DNA of 31,359 nucleotides from a virus. This document shows, piece by piece, positions 25,624-31,359 of the stretch (positions within the stretch are counted from its first letter, which is position 1; each line of letters starts with the position of its first letter). Location: positions 1-31,359 of IMG/VR virus record IMGVR_UViG_3300020193_000089, one strand, 5' to 3'. The notes below the pieces were generated by a model. It was given only the letters and a program-made list of their open reading frames with translations, was not told the origin of the DNA and did not search any database. Made by a program: the position numbers and the translations under genes.

Positions 25624-26217
25624 ATGTTAACAACCTACACCTTTCCCAAGAAGGAAAACGATCCGCAAAATTACTACTACTACCTGACTAAGTTTAGTGT
25701 AGAAGAGTTTGGTAAAATCGATCAAGATTTAAATTCTCTTAATTTTGAAGAAGCTACTGTAATTGGGGATGGCAACGAAGCTAAGAAAATACGATCTTCA
25801 CGTTTGAAATGGATTCCAAAAAACACTCAATGGGAATGGCTTTATGAACGTTTAATGGCATGCGTTATTGAAGCAAATGACGTTCTATGGAATTTTAATT
25901 TACACCATATAGTTGATAACATTCAGTATACAGAGTATTTAGCATCTGAAGGCGGACATTACGTATGGCATCAAGACATCGGACCTGGTTCTGCATCTTT
26001 GAGAAAAGTTTCTCTAGTTGTACAGCTTGCTGGACCTGATGAATATGGAGGAGGCGATTTGCAGTATTGGTTAGGTGGAGACAACTACGTTACTGCTTCT
26101 AGAGACAAAGGCGCTGTATTTGTATTCCCTTCTTATATGATGCATAGAGTTACTAGAGTTACTAGAGGCTTACGTAGATCTCTAGTATTCTGGGTAGGCG
26201 GAGAACATTTTCAATAA
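25624..26217 (+). CDS. Prolyl-4-hydroxylase-like 2OG/Fe(II) oxygenase
   Basis: A 197-residue PKHD-type oxygenase. The iron ligands are His116 and Asp118 (VWHQD) and His174 (MMHRVT), and Arg184 in GLRRSLVFW is placed to bind 2-oxoglutarate. The segment YGGGDLQYWLGG and the KGAVFVFPSYMMHRV stretch are typical of the P4Hc family (PiuC-like and phage-encoded versions). These enzymes hydroxylate proline or other residues. Such genes are common in T4-like phages, often near fibre or structural genes. Here it closes a cassette that follows a collagen-like fibre, so a fibre substrate is possible; the caveat is that the fibre's prolines are almost all at the first position after Gly. The start is an ATG behind AATAAAAGCA, 10 bases after the glycosyltransferase. 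Confidence 0.87.
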   Translation: MLTTYTFPKKENDPQNYYYYLTKFSVEEFGKIDQDLNSLNFEEATVIGDGNEAKKIRSSRLKWIPKNTQWEWLYERLMACVIEANDVLWNFNLHHIVDNIQYTEYLASEGGHYVWHQDIGPGSASLRKVSLVVQLAGPDEYGGGDLQYWLGGDNYVTASRDKGAVFVFPSYMMHRVTRVTRGLRRSLVFWVGGEHFQ

Positions 26218-26287
26218 ACGGCTGATTATAAAGTAGATATAGATTCTATAAAACTAGTTATAGTAAGTTGATTCTACCGTATATTTT

Positions 26288-26298
26288 GATATTTATAT
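26288..26298 (+). promoter_or_regulatory. Candidate late promoter, GATATTTATAT
   Basis: The core TATTTAT (26290-26296) opens the gap between the modification cassette and the next virion genes. A second copy follows 33 bases downstream in the same gap. Confidence 0.5.
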
Positions 26299-26321
26299 AT
26301 TAGACCTACTAATTAATCTTA

Positions 26322-26331
26322 CTATTTATAA
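26322..26331 (+). promoter_or_regulatory. Candidate late promoter, CTATTTATAA
   Basis: The core TATTTAT (26323-26329) ends 16 bases before the ATG of the small basic protein at 26346. Its presence helps to support that gene. Confidence 0.58.
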
Positions 26332-26345
26332 AAAACCTCAAAATC

Positions 26346-26480
26346 ATGAAGCTAGCAAACATTCTCAACAAATTAAAGAGCTTTTTTGTAAAGCCTGAGC
26401 CTGCAAAGGAAGCTCCTGTTGTGGAAGTAAAGCCTGAAAAAGCTAAAAAATTAACTAAAAAAGTTGCAAATAAAAAATAA
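26346..26480 (+). CDS. Small basic protein before the sheath gene
   Basis: A 44-residue, lysine-rich protein: an amphipathic N terminus (MKLANILNKLKSFFVKPEP), then a Pro/Ala/Glu linker and a basic end (KAKKLTKKVANKK). I do not recognise it. Support for coding is the ATG at the usual short distance behind a candidate late promoter and a stop directly followed (1 base) by the next start codon. Its highly basic tail could bind DNA or an acidic protein such as the scaffold. That is speculative. Confidence 0.55.
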   Translation: MKLANILNKLKSFFVKPEPAKEAPVVEVKPEKAKKLTKKVANKK

Positions 26481-26481
26481 T

Positions 26482-26730
26482 ATGCAAAATCAAAAATTAA
26501 CTCCTGAAGAGTTACAAGAGTTTCAAATTCACCGAACAGAAGCTAATCGCCTAGCTGCAATACTTGGCGAGTTACATTTCCAAAGAACATTACTCGATCT
26601 CGAATTAGAGAACCTAAAAGAAGCTGTAAAAGCTAACGCTTTAAAACAACGGACACAGCTAAATGAGTTCGGCCAGAAGTACGGAGACGGCACTATAAAC
26701 CCAGAAACTGGCGAAATAGCTCGTGCATAA
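26482..26730 (+). CDS. Small coiled-coil protein, likely virion-associated
   Basis: An 82-residue helical protein starting at ATG 26482 (MQNQKLTPEELQEF), one base after the previous stop; the frame extends 6 codons upstream to a TTG, but that overlaps the small basic gene. The body is a long amphipathic helix (HRTEANRLAAILGELHFQRT and beyond), followed by YGDGTINPETGEI, a short loop motif I have seen at the end of small phage proteins of this kind. No enzymatic motif. It is possibly an assembly chaperone or minor structural protein, cotranscribed with the upstream small gene. Confidence 0.72.
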   Translation: MQNQKLTPEELQEFQIHRTEANRLAAILGELHFQRTLLDLELENLKEAVKANALKQRTQLNEFGQKYGDGTINPETGEIARA

Positions 26731-26781
26731 GCTAATATAAGTTACTCCTTGGGAATAAATTAGGTTTTGCCTTTATGGACT

Positions 26782-26792
26782 GATATTTATTA
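26782..26792 (+). promoter_or_regulatory. Candidate late promoter, GATATTTATTA
   Basis: The core TATTTAT (26784-26790) ends 21 bases before the tail sheath ATG. A strongly expressed structural gene is what a late promoter is expected to serve. Confidence 0.6.
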
Positions 26793-26811
26793 CTAGAAAT
26801 AAATTATAAAA

Positions 26812-28581
26812 ATGGCAGAAGCATTAATTTCACCAGGCGTATTCCTGAGAGAAAACGACCTTTCTCAAGTAACAGCAGGCCCAGTAACCGTAGGCGCAGC
26901 TCTAATCGGTCCTACTGTAATAGGAAAGCCTGATATCCCTACCCTCGTTACTTCATATTCTCAGTATAAAGCTAAATTCGGAACTACTTTTATTTCCCAT
27001 AGCAATACTTACGAATATTTGACCTCTCAAGCTGCTTTTAATTATTTCCAGCAAGGAGGTACGTCTTTATTGGTGACTAGAGTTGCTAGCGGGTCTTATA
27101 CTGCAGCAACTTCATCTCTTATATCATGTAGTATAGCCAATACATCTCCTTTTGTTCTCGAGACTCTTTCAGTAGGAACTATCATGAACAACAGTCAAGG
27201 TGCATCTACGGCTACTAACGGTATTTTACCTTCTGGATCAGCAAGTAATATTAGATGGCAGATAACACAAGCGGATTCAGCTTCCGGCTTGTTTACTTTA
27301 TTAATTAGGAGAGGTGATGATTATACTTCTAATCAAACAGTACTTGAAACCTGGACTAATCTTTCATTAGATCCTAACCAAAATAACTATATAGCTTACG
27401 TAATTGGAGATCAAACTCAAAACGTAGCAACTGATAGTGACGGTCAAAAATATTTAGAGATTACTGGAAGCTATCCAAATACTTCATTGTATGTAAGAGT
27501 AAAGACTGTTAATTTACCTACGCCAAACTACTTAAATCCTCAAGGTGTTGCTTATCAACAATATACTGCATCCATTCCTATAAACGGAAGCGGATCTGAG
27601 AACGGTTCATTTGGTGCAGCAAGCGGTCCTTTATTTGGATGCTTCGGTTTAGCAGCTCTCAATCTATTTGAAGCTATTCCAACTGTTAGCTCTACAGGCG
27701 CTAGCTCAGGTACTAATATTCAAGGCGTATTCCCCGATAACTATACAACTGCAATAAACTTACTATCCAACCAAGATCAGTACGTTTTCGATTCAATCTA
27801 CGCACCAGGGATATCAAATCAAAACGCTAGCTCAATAATTAGCAGTTTACTTTCAACAGTACAAAACCGCGGCGACGCTATTGCAGTAGTAGATATGGTC
27901 GGATATAACCAAGCTATTAGCTCTGTAACAATAGCAGCGCAATCTTATGATAACAGCTATGGTGCTACTTACTGGCCATGGGTACAGGTTCGTTCTAACG
28001 AAACCGGAAAATTAAACTTTGTCCCTGCTTCAGTAATTATCCCCGGAGTATACGAGTATAATGATAAGGTATCTGCTGAATGGTTTGCTCCTGCAGGATT
28101 AAATCGCGGAGGTCTACCTACTGTAATTCAGCCTGAAAGACGTTTAACTGTAGGTCAACGCAATACATTATACAGCGGCAGAGTTAACCCTATAGCAGTA
28201 TTTCCAGGACAAGGTACAGTAGTCTACGGGCAGAAGACTTTACAAGCTCGCGCTTCTGCACTTGATAGAGTAAATGTTCGTCGTCTACTAATAGCCTTAA
28301 AAGGATTTATTGGTCAGATCGCACAAACATTAGTATTTGAACAAAACACTGCTGTCACACGCAACAAGTTTCTTTCTCAAGTTAATCCATATCTAGATTA
28401 CGTACAGCAACGTCAAGGTCTTTATGCTTTCCGTGTAGTAATGGACGAAACCAACAATACACCTGATGTAATTGATCGCAATCTACTTGTAGGTGCTATT
28501 TACTTACAACCTACTAGAACTGCAGAATTTATTCAACTCGACTTTAACATTCTACCAACTGGAGTAACGTTCGGTGCATAA
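26812..28581 (+). CDS. Tail sheath protein, T4 gp18-like
   Basis: A 589-residue contractile tail sheath protein; T4 gp18 has 659. The N terminus ALISPGVFLRENDLSQV is typical, as it contains the SPGVF/E motif of the strand that links neighbouring subunits. The C-terminal third carries the strongly conserved sheath core: WVQVRSNETGKLNFVPASV, AWFAPAG-like FAPAGLNRGGL near residue 425, and LVGAIYLQPTRTAEFIQLDF at the end, the donor strands of the mesh. The middle, roughly residues 85-300, is variable and would form the outer protrusion domain. ATG after AATTATAAAA, with no Shine-Dalgarno sequence. The protein would polymerise around the gp19-like tube encoded downstream and contract on infection. 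Confidence 0.95.
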   Translation: MAEALISPGVFLRENDLSQVTAGPVTVGAALIGPTVIGKPDIPTLVTSYSQYKAKFGTTFISHSNTYEYLTSQAAFNYFQQGGTSLLVTRVASGSYTAATSSLISCSIANTSPFVLETLSVGTIMNNSQGASTATNGILPSGSASNIRWQITQADSASGLFTLLIRRGDDYTSNQTVLETWTNLSLDPNQNNYIAYVIGDQTQNVATDSDGQKYLEITGSYPNTSLYVRVKTVNLPTPNYLNPQGVAYQQYTASIPINGSGSENGSFGAASGPLFGCFGLAALNLFEAIPTVSSTGASSGTNIQGVFPDNYTTAINLLSNQDQYVFDSIYAPGISNQNASSIISSLLSTVQNRGDAIAVVDMVGYNQAISSVTIAAQSYDNSYGATYWPWVQVRSNETGKLNFVPASVIIPGVYEYNDKVSAEWFAPAGLNRGGLPTVIQPERRLTVGQRNTLYSGRVNPIAVFPGQGTVVYGQKTLQARASALDRVNVRRLLIALKGFIGQIAQTLVFEQNTAVTRNKFLSQVNPYLDYVQQRQGLYAFRVVMDETNNTPDVIDRNLLVGAIYLQPTRTAEFIQLDFNILPTGVTFGA

Positions 28582-28600
28582 AAATAAAAAAAAATTCTAA

Positions 28601-29383
28601 ATGAAAAATAGTACAAAGATTAGATTACATTTATCAAAGCAATTGTTTGAATCTCTTGCCAAACAAGTATTAACTGAAGCTAAGACTAAGCAAAACCTTG
28701 GTGCAGGTATGGAGGAAGTAAAAGCAACTAAAGAGAAAAAAGAAAAAGAGCATAAAGAGAAAGAAGTAGGTGTAAAAGAGATTAGATACGACGCCGGAAA
28801 ACCCAAATCAGGAGGACTTAATATATCAAAAAATGTAACACCGAATATTATTTACTCTAAGCAAGATTTAAAAGCAAAGCTTATTGATCTTGCCCGTCAG
28901 ATTAATATGATGAAAGGTTTAGATAATGCTGAAACTAGTGCTATTGGAAAACTCATAGACGACATTATGACTAAGCTAAAGGACGGGAGCGTTGCAAATC
29001 AAATCAATATTGCTGATAAAGCGTTTCAAAATGCAACAAGGAATATTAAGAGTAAAGTAGCTGAAAAGAATGAAATAGAAGAAATAGAGACTGAAATTGC
29101 TGAAGGCATAGATCCTGAATTCCTAAAATCTTTTATTGAAAGTCTTACTATTATACTTCCTCTTGTTACCGGGGGTACTTTAGCACTTACTAAGCATATG
29201 AAAAGCGTAGCTAAAAAAGCTATGGAAACACATCCTGAAAAGTTCCCAGGATTAGATCCTAACAACCCTGATGACGTAAAGAAGGTAGAAAAGCAAATAG
29301 GTAGCGCAACTACAAGTGCAATGCAAAAATCAGTAGGTGGTACCGGCGGTGCTGGGATAGGTGGTCAATCAAGTAAAGCCTAA
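28601..29383 (+). CDS. Hypothetical protein between sheath and tube genes
   Basis: A 260-residue protein of unknown family. The N-terminal part is basic and charged (helix KIRLHLSKQLFESLAKQVLTE, then a KEKKEKEHKEKE run). The middle is helical (DLKAKLIDLARQINMMKGLDN). A hydrophobic stretch, SFIESLTIILPLVTGGTLAL, lies at about residues 178-197 and could be a single membrane segment or a buried helix. The C terminus is Gly/Ser-rich (GGTGGAGIGGQSS). In T4, genes 18 and 19 are adjacent, so an insertion here is unusual. An internal virion protein, a tape-measure-related helper or a membrane-active protein are all conceivable. I cannot decide among them from the sequence. Confidence 0.75.
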   Translation: MKNSTKIRLHLSKQLFESLAKQVLTEAKTKQNLGAGMEEVKATKEKKEKEHKEKEVGVKEIRYDAGKPKSGGLNISKNVTPNIIYSKQDLKAKLIDLARQINMMKGLDNAETSAIGKLIDDIMTKLKDGSVANQINIADKAFQNATRNIKSKVAEKNEIEEIETEIAEGIDPEFLKSFIESLTIILPLVTGGTLALTKHMKSVAKKAMETHPEKFPGLDPNNPDDVKKVEKQIGSATTSAMQKSVGGTGGAGIGGQSSKA

Positions 29384-29403
29384 TAACAAGTTCTGCATTA
29401 AGT

Positions 29404-29414
29404 GATATTTATAT
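29404..29414 (+). promoter_or_regulatory. Candidate late promoter, GATATTTATAT
   Basis: The core TATTTAT (29406-29412) ends 17 bases before the ATG of the tail tube gene. Same element and spacing as upstream of the sheath gene. Confidence 0.6.
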
Positions 29415-29429
29415 AAAACATAGAATAAA

Positions 29430-29915
29430 ATGCCAGTACTAGATCCAAATGAAATAATGTTTACCGCCTATGAACCTACTGTTCAGAACCGGTTTATTAT
29501 GTATATTGACGGCATTCCTTCCTTCATGATTAAAAGTGCTACCGCACCTAATGTAAACTTGAATGAAGTAAAGCTAGACCATATTAACGTATATCGTAAA
29601 ATTAAAGGTAAAGCTGAATGGCAAGATATGACCTTAAATCTTTACAATCCCATTTCACCTTCCGGACAACAAGCTTGTATGGAATGGATTCGTCTATCAC
29701 ATGAGTCTGTAACAGGACGCGACGGATATTCAGACTTCTATAAGAAAGATTTGAACCTTTCGATTCTAGGTCCTGTAGGAGATGTAGTTTCTGAATGGAT
29801 TATTAAAGGAGCTTTCGTTAAGACTGCAAACTTCGGATCTTATGACTGGTCCAATCAAGACGCAATTACAGTTGAATTAGGTATTGGTATGGATTATTGT
29901 ATATTAAACTACTAG
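29430..29915 (+). CDS. Tail tube protein, T4 gp19-like
   Basis: A 161-residue protein, almost the same length as T4 gp19 (163). Typical features are PTVQNRFIMYIDGIPSFMIKSA at the N terminus, LDHINVYRKIKGKAEWQDMTL in the middle with its IKGK-type hairpin, and the C-terminal region KGAFVKTANFGSYDWSNQDAITVELGIGMDY. This protein stacks in hexameric rings to form the inner tube within the sheath. The ATG at 29430 stands behind TAGAATAAA, an A-rich leader. A strong terminator follows within 30 bases, which fits high, separate expression of a major tail component. Confidence 0.95.
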   Translation: MPVLDPNEIMFTAYEPTVQNRFIMYIDGIPSFMIKSATAPNVNLNEVKLDHINVYRKIKGKAEWQDMTLNLYNPISPSGQQACMEWIRLSHESVTGRDGYSDFYKKDLNLSILGPVGDVVSEWIIKGAFVKTANFGSYDWSNQDAITVELGIGMDYCILNY

Positions 29916-29943
29916 TATCTAATTGATTTTCAACGAGTTAGAG

Positions 29944-29968
29944 AGCCGCCTAAAAAGCGGCTTTTTTT
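29944..29968 (+). terminator. Intrinsic terminator after the tail tube gene
   Basis: AGCCGC (29944-29949) pairs with GCGGCT (29957-29962) around a 7-base loop and is followed by seven T. It lies about 29 bases after the stop of the tube gene. Confidence 0.92.
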
Positions 29969-30083
29969 ATAGTATTACGGAAATATTAATGTTTATAACT
30001 TATTGATTTTCAATAGGTTATTTTACTATAAAAAGTTGTTTCCAAAGCGGAGAATCCGTATATTTAGGTATAAAATAAAAGTT

Positions 30084-30392
30084 ATGAGTTGGTTAACATT
30101 ATTCATCGTTAGTTTATCAGTAATCGCTTTAGGGTATCTAGTAGCTAGATTCTGGTTAGAGATTGCATTAATCTTTATCGTTATACGCACTATATTTGTT
30201 CTGACGACGATATCAGGTGCTTCTACTATAATCTGGGTAGCCTTCATTGAAGGTAAGACTGATGGATGGCAACAAACTTGGATATTTTTCTTTATACTCT
30301 ACTCAACTATCCTTGGAATAATTTTAGTTATAATCTTTGATCTCTATAAGTACGGCGTAAGTTTTGTACGAGATATTTTTAAGATCAAGTAA
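30084..30392 (+). CDS. Small membrane protein, three hydrophobic segments
   Basis: A 102-residue protein starting at ATG 30084, behind TAAAATAAAAGTT. The frame extends to a TTG at 30003, which would add 27 basic residues; I prefer the ATG for its typical A-rich leader. Three hydrophobic segments are seen: LTLFIVSLSVIALGYLVA, IALIFIVIRTIFVLTTI and IFFFILYSTILGIILVIIF, with a short basic C terminus (FVRDIFKIK). Size and layout are compatible with a holin or other small phage membrane protein, but no lysis enzyme gene is in the window, and there is no defining motif. It lies between the tail tube terminator and the baseplate gene. Confidence 0.65.
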   Translation: MSWLTLFIVSLSVIALGYLVARFWLEIALIFIVIRTIFVLTTISGASTIIWVAFIEGKTDGWQQTWIFFFILYSTILGIILVIIFDLYKYGVSFVRDIFKIK

Positions 30393-30408
30393 GAAAAGTT
30401 ATATTTGA

Positions 30409-30418
30409 TATATTTATC
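30409..30418 (+). promoter_or_regulatory. Candidate late promoter, TATATTTATC
   Basis: The core TATTTAT (30411-30417) ends 23 bases before the ATG of the baseplate gene. It is a slightly different flank (GATATATTTATC) from the other copies. Confidence 0.48.
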
Positions 30419-30440
30419 AATATATAACTAAATTAAGATT

Positions 30441-31193
30441 ATGGCCGAAAAGTTTACAATCCCAACTGAAACTATCGAATTACCTTCCCAAGGTAAAGTT
30501 TACGAAACCACCAATCCTCTCTCTTCCGGAACTTTAGAAATGAAATACATGACTGCACGTGAAGAAGATATTCTCACAAACGTTAATTTATTAAAGCAAG
30601 GTGTAGCAATCGAAAGAATGCTTCAATCTCTTATTAAATCCCCTATAAAATTCGAGGATCTTTTATTAGGTGATAGAAATGCTTTATTAATTGCAGCACG
30701 TATTCTCGCTTATGGCTCCCAGTATAGCTTTGAGTATACAGATTCTGAGACTGATACTAAAGAAACAATTACTATTAATTTGCAGACTTTAAAAAATAAA
30801 GCTGTAGATACTAGCATTTTTAAAAATAAAAACGAATTTACTTTTCAGTTGCCTCATTCAAAAAATACAGTATCATTCAAGCTTTTTACTGTAGAAGATG
30901 AAAAGGCTATTGAAGCCGAAATAAAGAGCCTCAAGAAAGCCAACCTGACTGCCGGTGAGATTACTACAAGATTAAAAAGACAAATAATATCTGTTAACGG
31001 AGATTATGAACCTAAAACAGTTAGAGAATTTGTTGATAATGCATTAATTGCCAAAGACTCTAACCCACTAAGGGCATATATCACTAAAATTACACCTGAT
31101 ATTGATCTAACAGTTAACTTTACATTATCATCGGGGAAAGAGGTTGAGGAGAGCCTACCGCTAACGGCGGAATTTTTTTTTCCCGGGAGTTGA
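30441..31193 (+). CDS. Baseplate hub protein, T4 gp26-like (T4_baseplate family)
   Basis: A 250-residue protein with the features of the T4 baseplate protein family that includes gp26 (208 residues in T4): ETIELPSQGKVYETTNPLSSGTL near the N terminus, then EMKYMTAREEDILTNVNLLKQ, a stretch shared by nearly all members. The middle contains NTVSFKLFTVEDEKAIEAEI and the C terminus AEFFFPG. In T4, gp26 takes part in building the central hub of the baseplate. The stop TGA at 31191-31193 follows a run of nine T, three C and three G, and the +1 frame stays open beyond it (see the next entry). This suggests that a longer product may also be made. Confidence 0.85.
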   Translation: MAEKFTIPTETIELPSQGKVYETTNPLSSGTLEMKYMTAREEDILTNVNLLKQGVAIERMLQSLIKSPIKFEDLLLGDRNALLIAARILAYGSQYSFEYTDSETDTKETITINLQTLKNKAVDTSIFKNKNEFTFQLPHSKNTVSFKLFTVEDEKAIEAEIKSLKKANLTAGEITTRLKRQIISVNGDYEPKTVREFVDNALIAKDSNPLRAYITKITPDIDLTVNFTLSSGKEVEESLPLTAEFFFPGS

Positions 31194-31359
31194 ATATCGT
31201 CAAATTTATAAAAGAGAGGTTTTCGAGCTTACCTATCATGGCGGCGGAGGCTTTTCATGGTCTGAAGTCATGGATATGCCGATCAACGAACGCCGTCTCA
31301 ATATCAAGTTTATCAATGAGCATTTAGAAAAGCTCCAAGAAATCCGGAACGAACGACAA
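31180..31359 (+). CDS. Partial downstream frame, likely +1 frameshift extension of the gp26-like gene
   Basis: The +1 frame is open from 31165 to the end of the window and codes a protein-like sequence: GVEYRQIYKREVFELTY, then GGGGFSWSEVMDMPINERRL and a helical end. I recognise this pattern (FEL-Y-GGGF-W-V--MPI--R) from short proteins encoded directly after gp26-type genes in T4-like phages. There is no ATG, GTG or TTG in this frame before 31270, which would lose most of the motif, and a stop at 31162 rules out an earlier start. The simplest readings are +1 slippage on TTTTTTTTTCCCGGG of the upstream frame, or a one-base error in the nine-T run. The frame is cut by the window end. Confidence 0.6.

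Noticed and set aside
30003-30083. 27-residue N-terminal extension of the membrane protein from a TTG
   Set aside because: A TTG start without leader is less likely than the ATG at 30084 behind TAAAATAAAA. The extension is very basic and may just be open by chance.
464-31359. tRNA or other structural RNA genes
   Set aside because: No cloverleaf-like arrangement with a T-arm GTTCRA motif was noticed in any gap. A covariance-model scan would be needed for certainty, but all gaps are below about 170 bases.

Overview
The window is a block of virion genes from a tailed, contractile (T4-like) bacteriophage, with every convincing gene on the + strand. Landmark proteins are a gp22-like prohead core protein, the gp23-like major capsid protein, gp13/gp14/gp15-like neck and tail-completion proteins, a gp18-like tail sheath, a gp19-like tail tube and a gp26-like baseplate protein. 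Their order is not that of T4, and the proteins are divergent. The DNA is AT-rich and most start codons follow A-rich leaders rather than Shine-Dalgarno sequences. That start style is typical of Bacteroidota, so a Bacteroidota host is my inference, not something the sequence proves. No rRNA, tRNA, integrase, insertion sequence or CRISPR array was seen.

Layout. Positions 1-3935 hold a hypothetical gene, the scaffold and major capsid genes, a small virion-like gene and two intrinsic terminators. Positions 3971-7198 hold a PhoH-family ATPase followed by the neck and tail-terminator genes. Positions 7251-17143 form the fibre module: three smaller fibre-like proteins rich in TASYALTAS/SGS motifs, two small genes, an 1880-residue collagen-like fibre with a C-terminal S74 self-cleaving chaperone, and a cysteine-containing protein directly behind it. 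Positions 17154-26217 are an accessory cassette of carbohydrate and modification enzymes: a spermidine-synthase-like methyltransferase, a beta-propeller GH130-like protein, a hexapeptide acyltransferase, two GT2-like glycosyltransferases, a double-methyltransferase fusion, a radical SAM/SPASM protein, two 2-oxoglutarate/Fe(II) oxygenase-like proteins and a deoxysugar C-methyltransferase. Positions 26346-31193 return to virion genes: two small proteins, sheath, an unknown protein, tube, a membrane protein and the baseplate protein. The last gene runs, apparently through a +1 frameshift, into a partial downstream frame.

Two ideas link these parts. First, nearly every noncoding gap longer than about 34 bases carries the same element, TATTTATA, usually 13-23 bases before a start codon. 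It looks like the phage late promoter; curiously, it is the reverse complement of the T4 late box TATAAATA. Second, the collagen-like fibre is rich in Gly-Pro-Thr triplets and lies immediately upstream of the glycosyl-, methyl- and acyl-transferase cassette. This recalls the glycosylated Gly-Pro-Thr filament protein BclA of Bacillus anthracis and suggests that the fibre may be decorated by its neighbours. Other targets, such as host surface glycans, remain possible.
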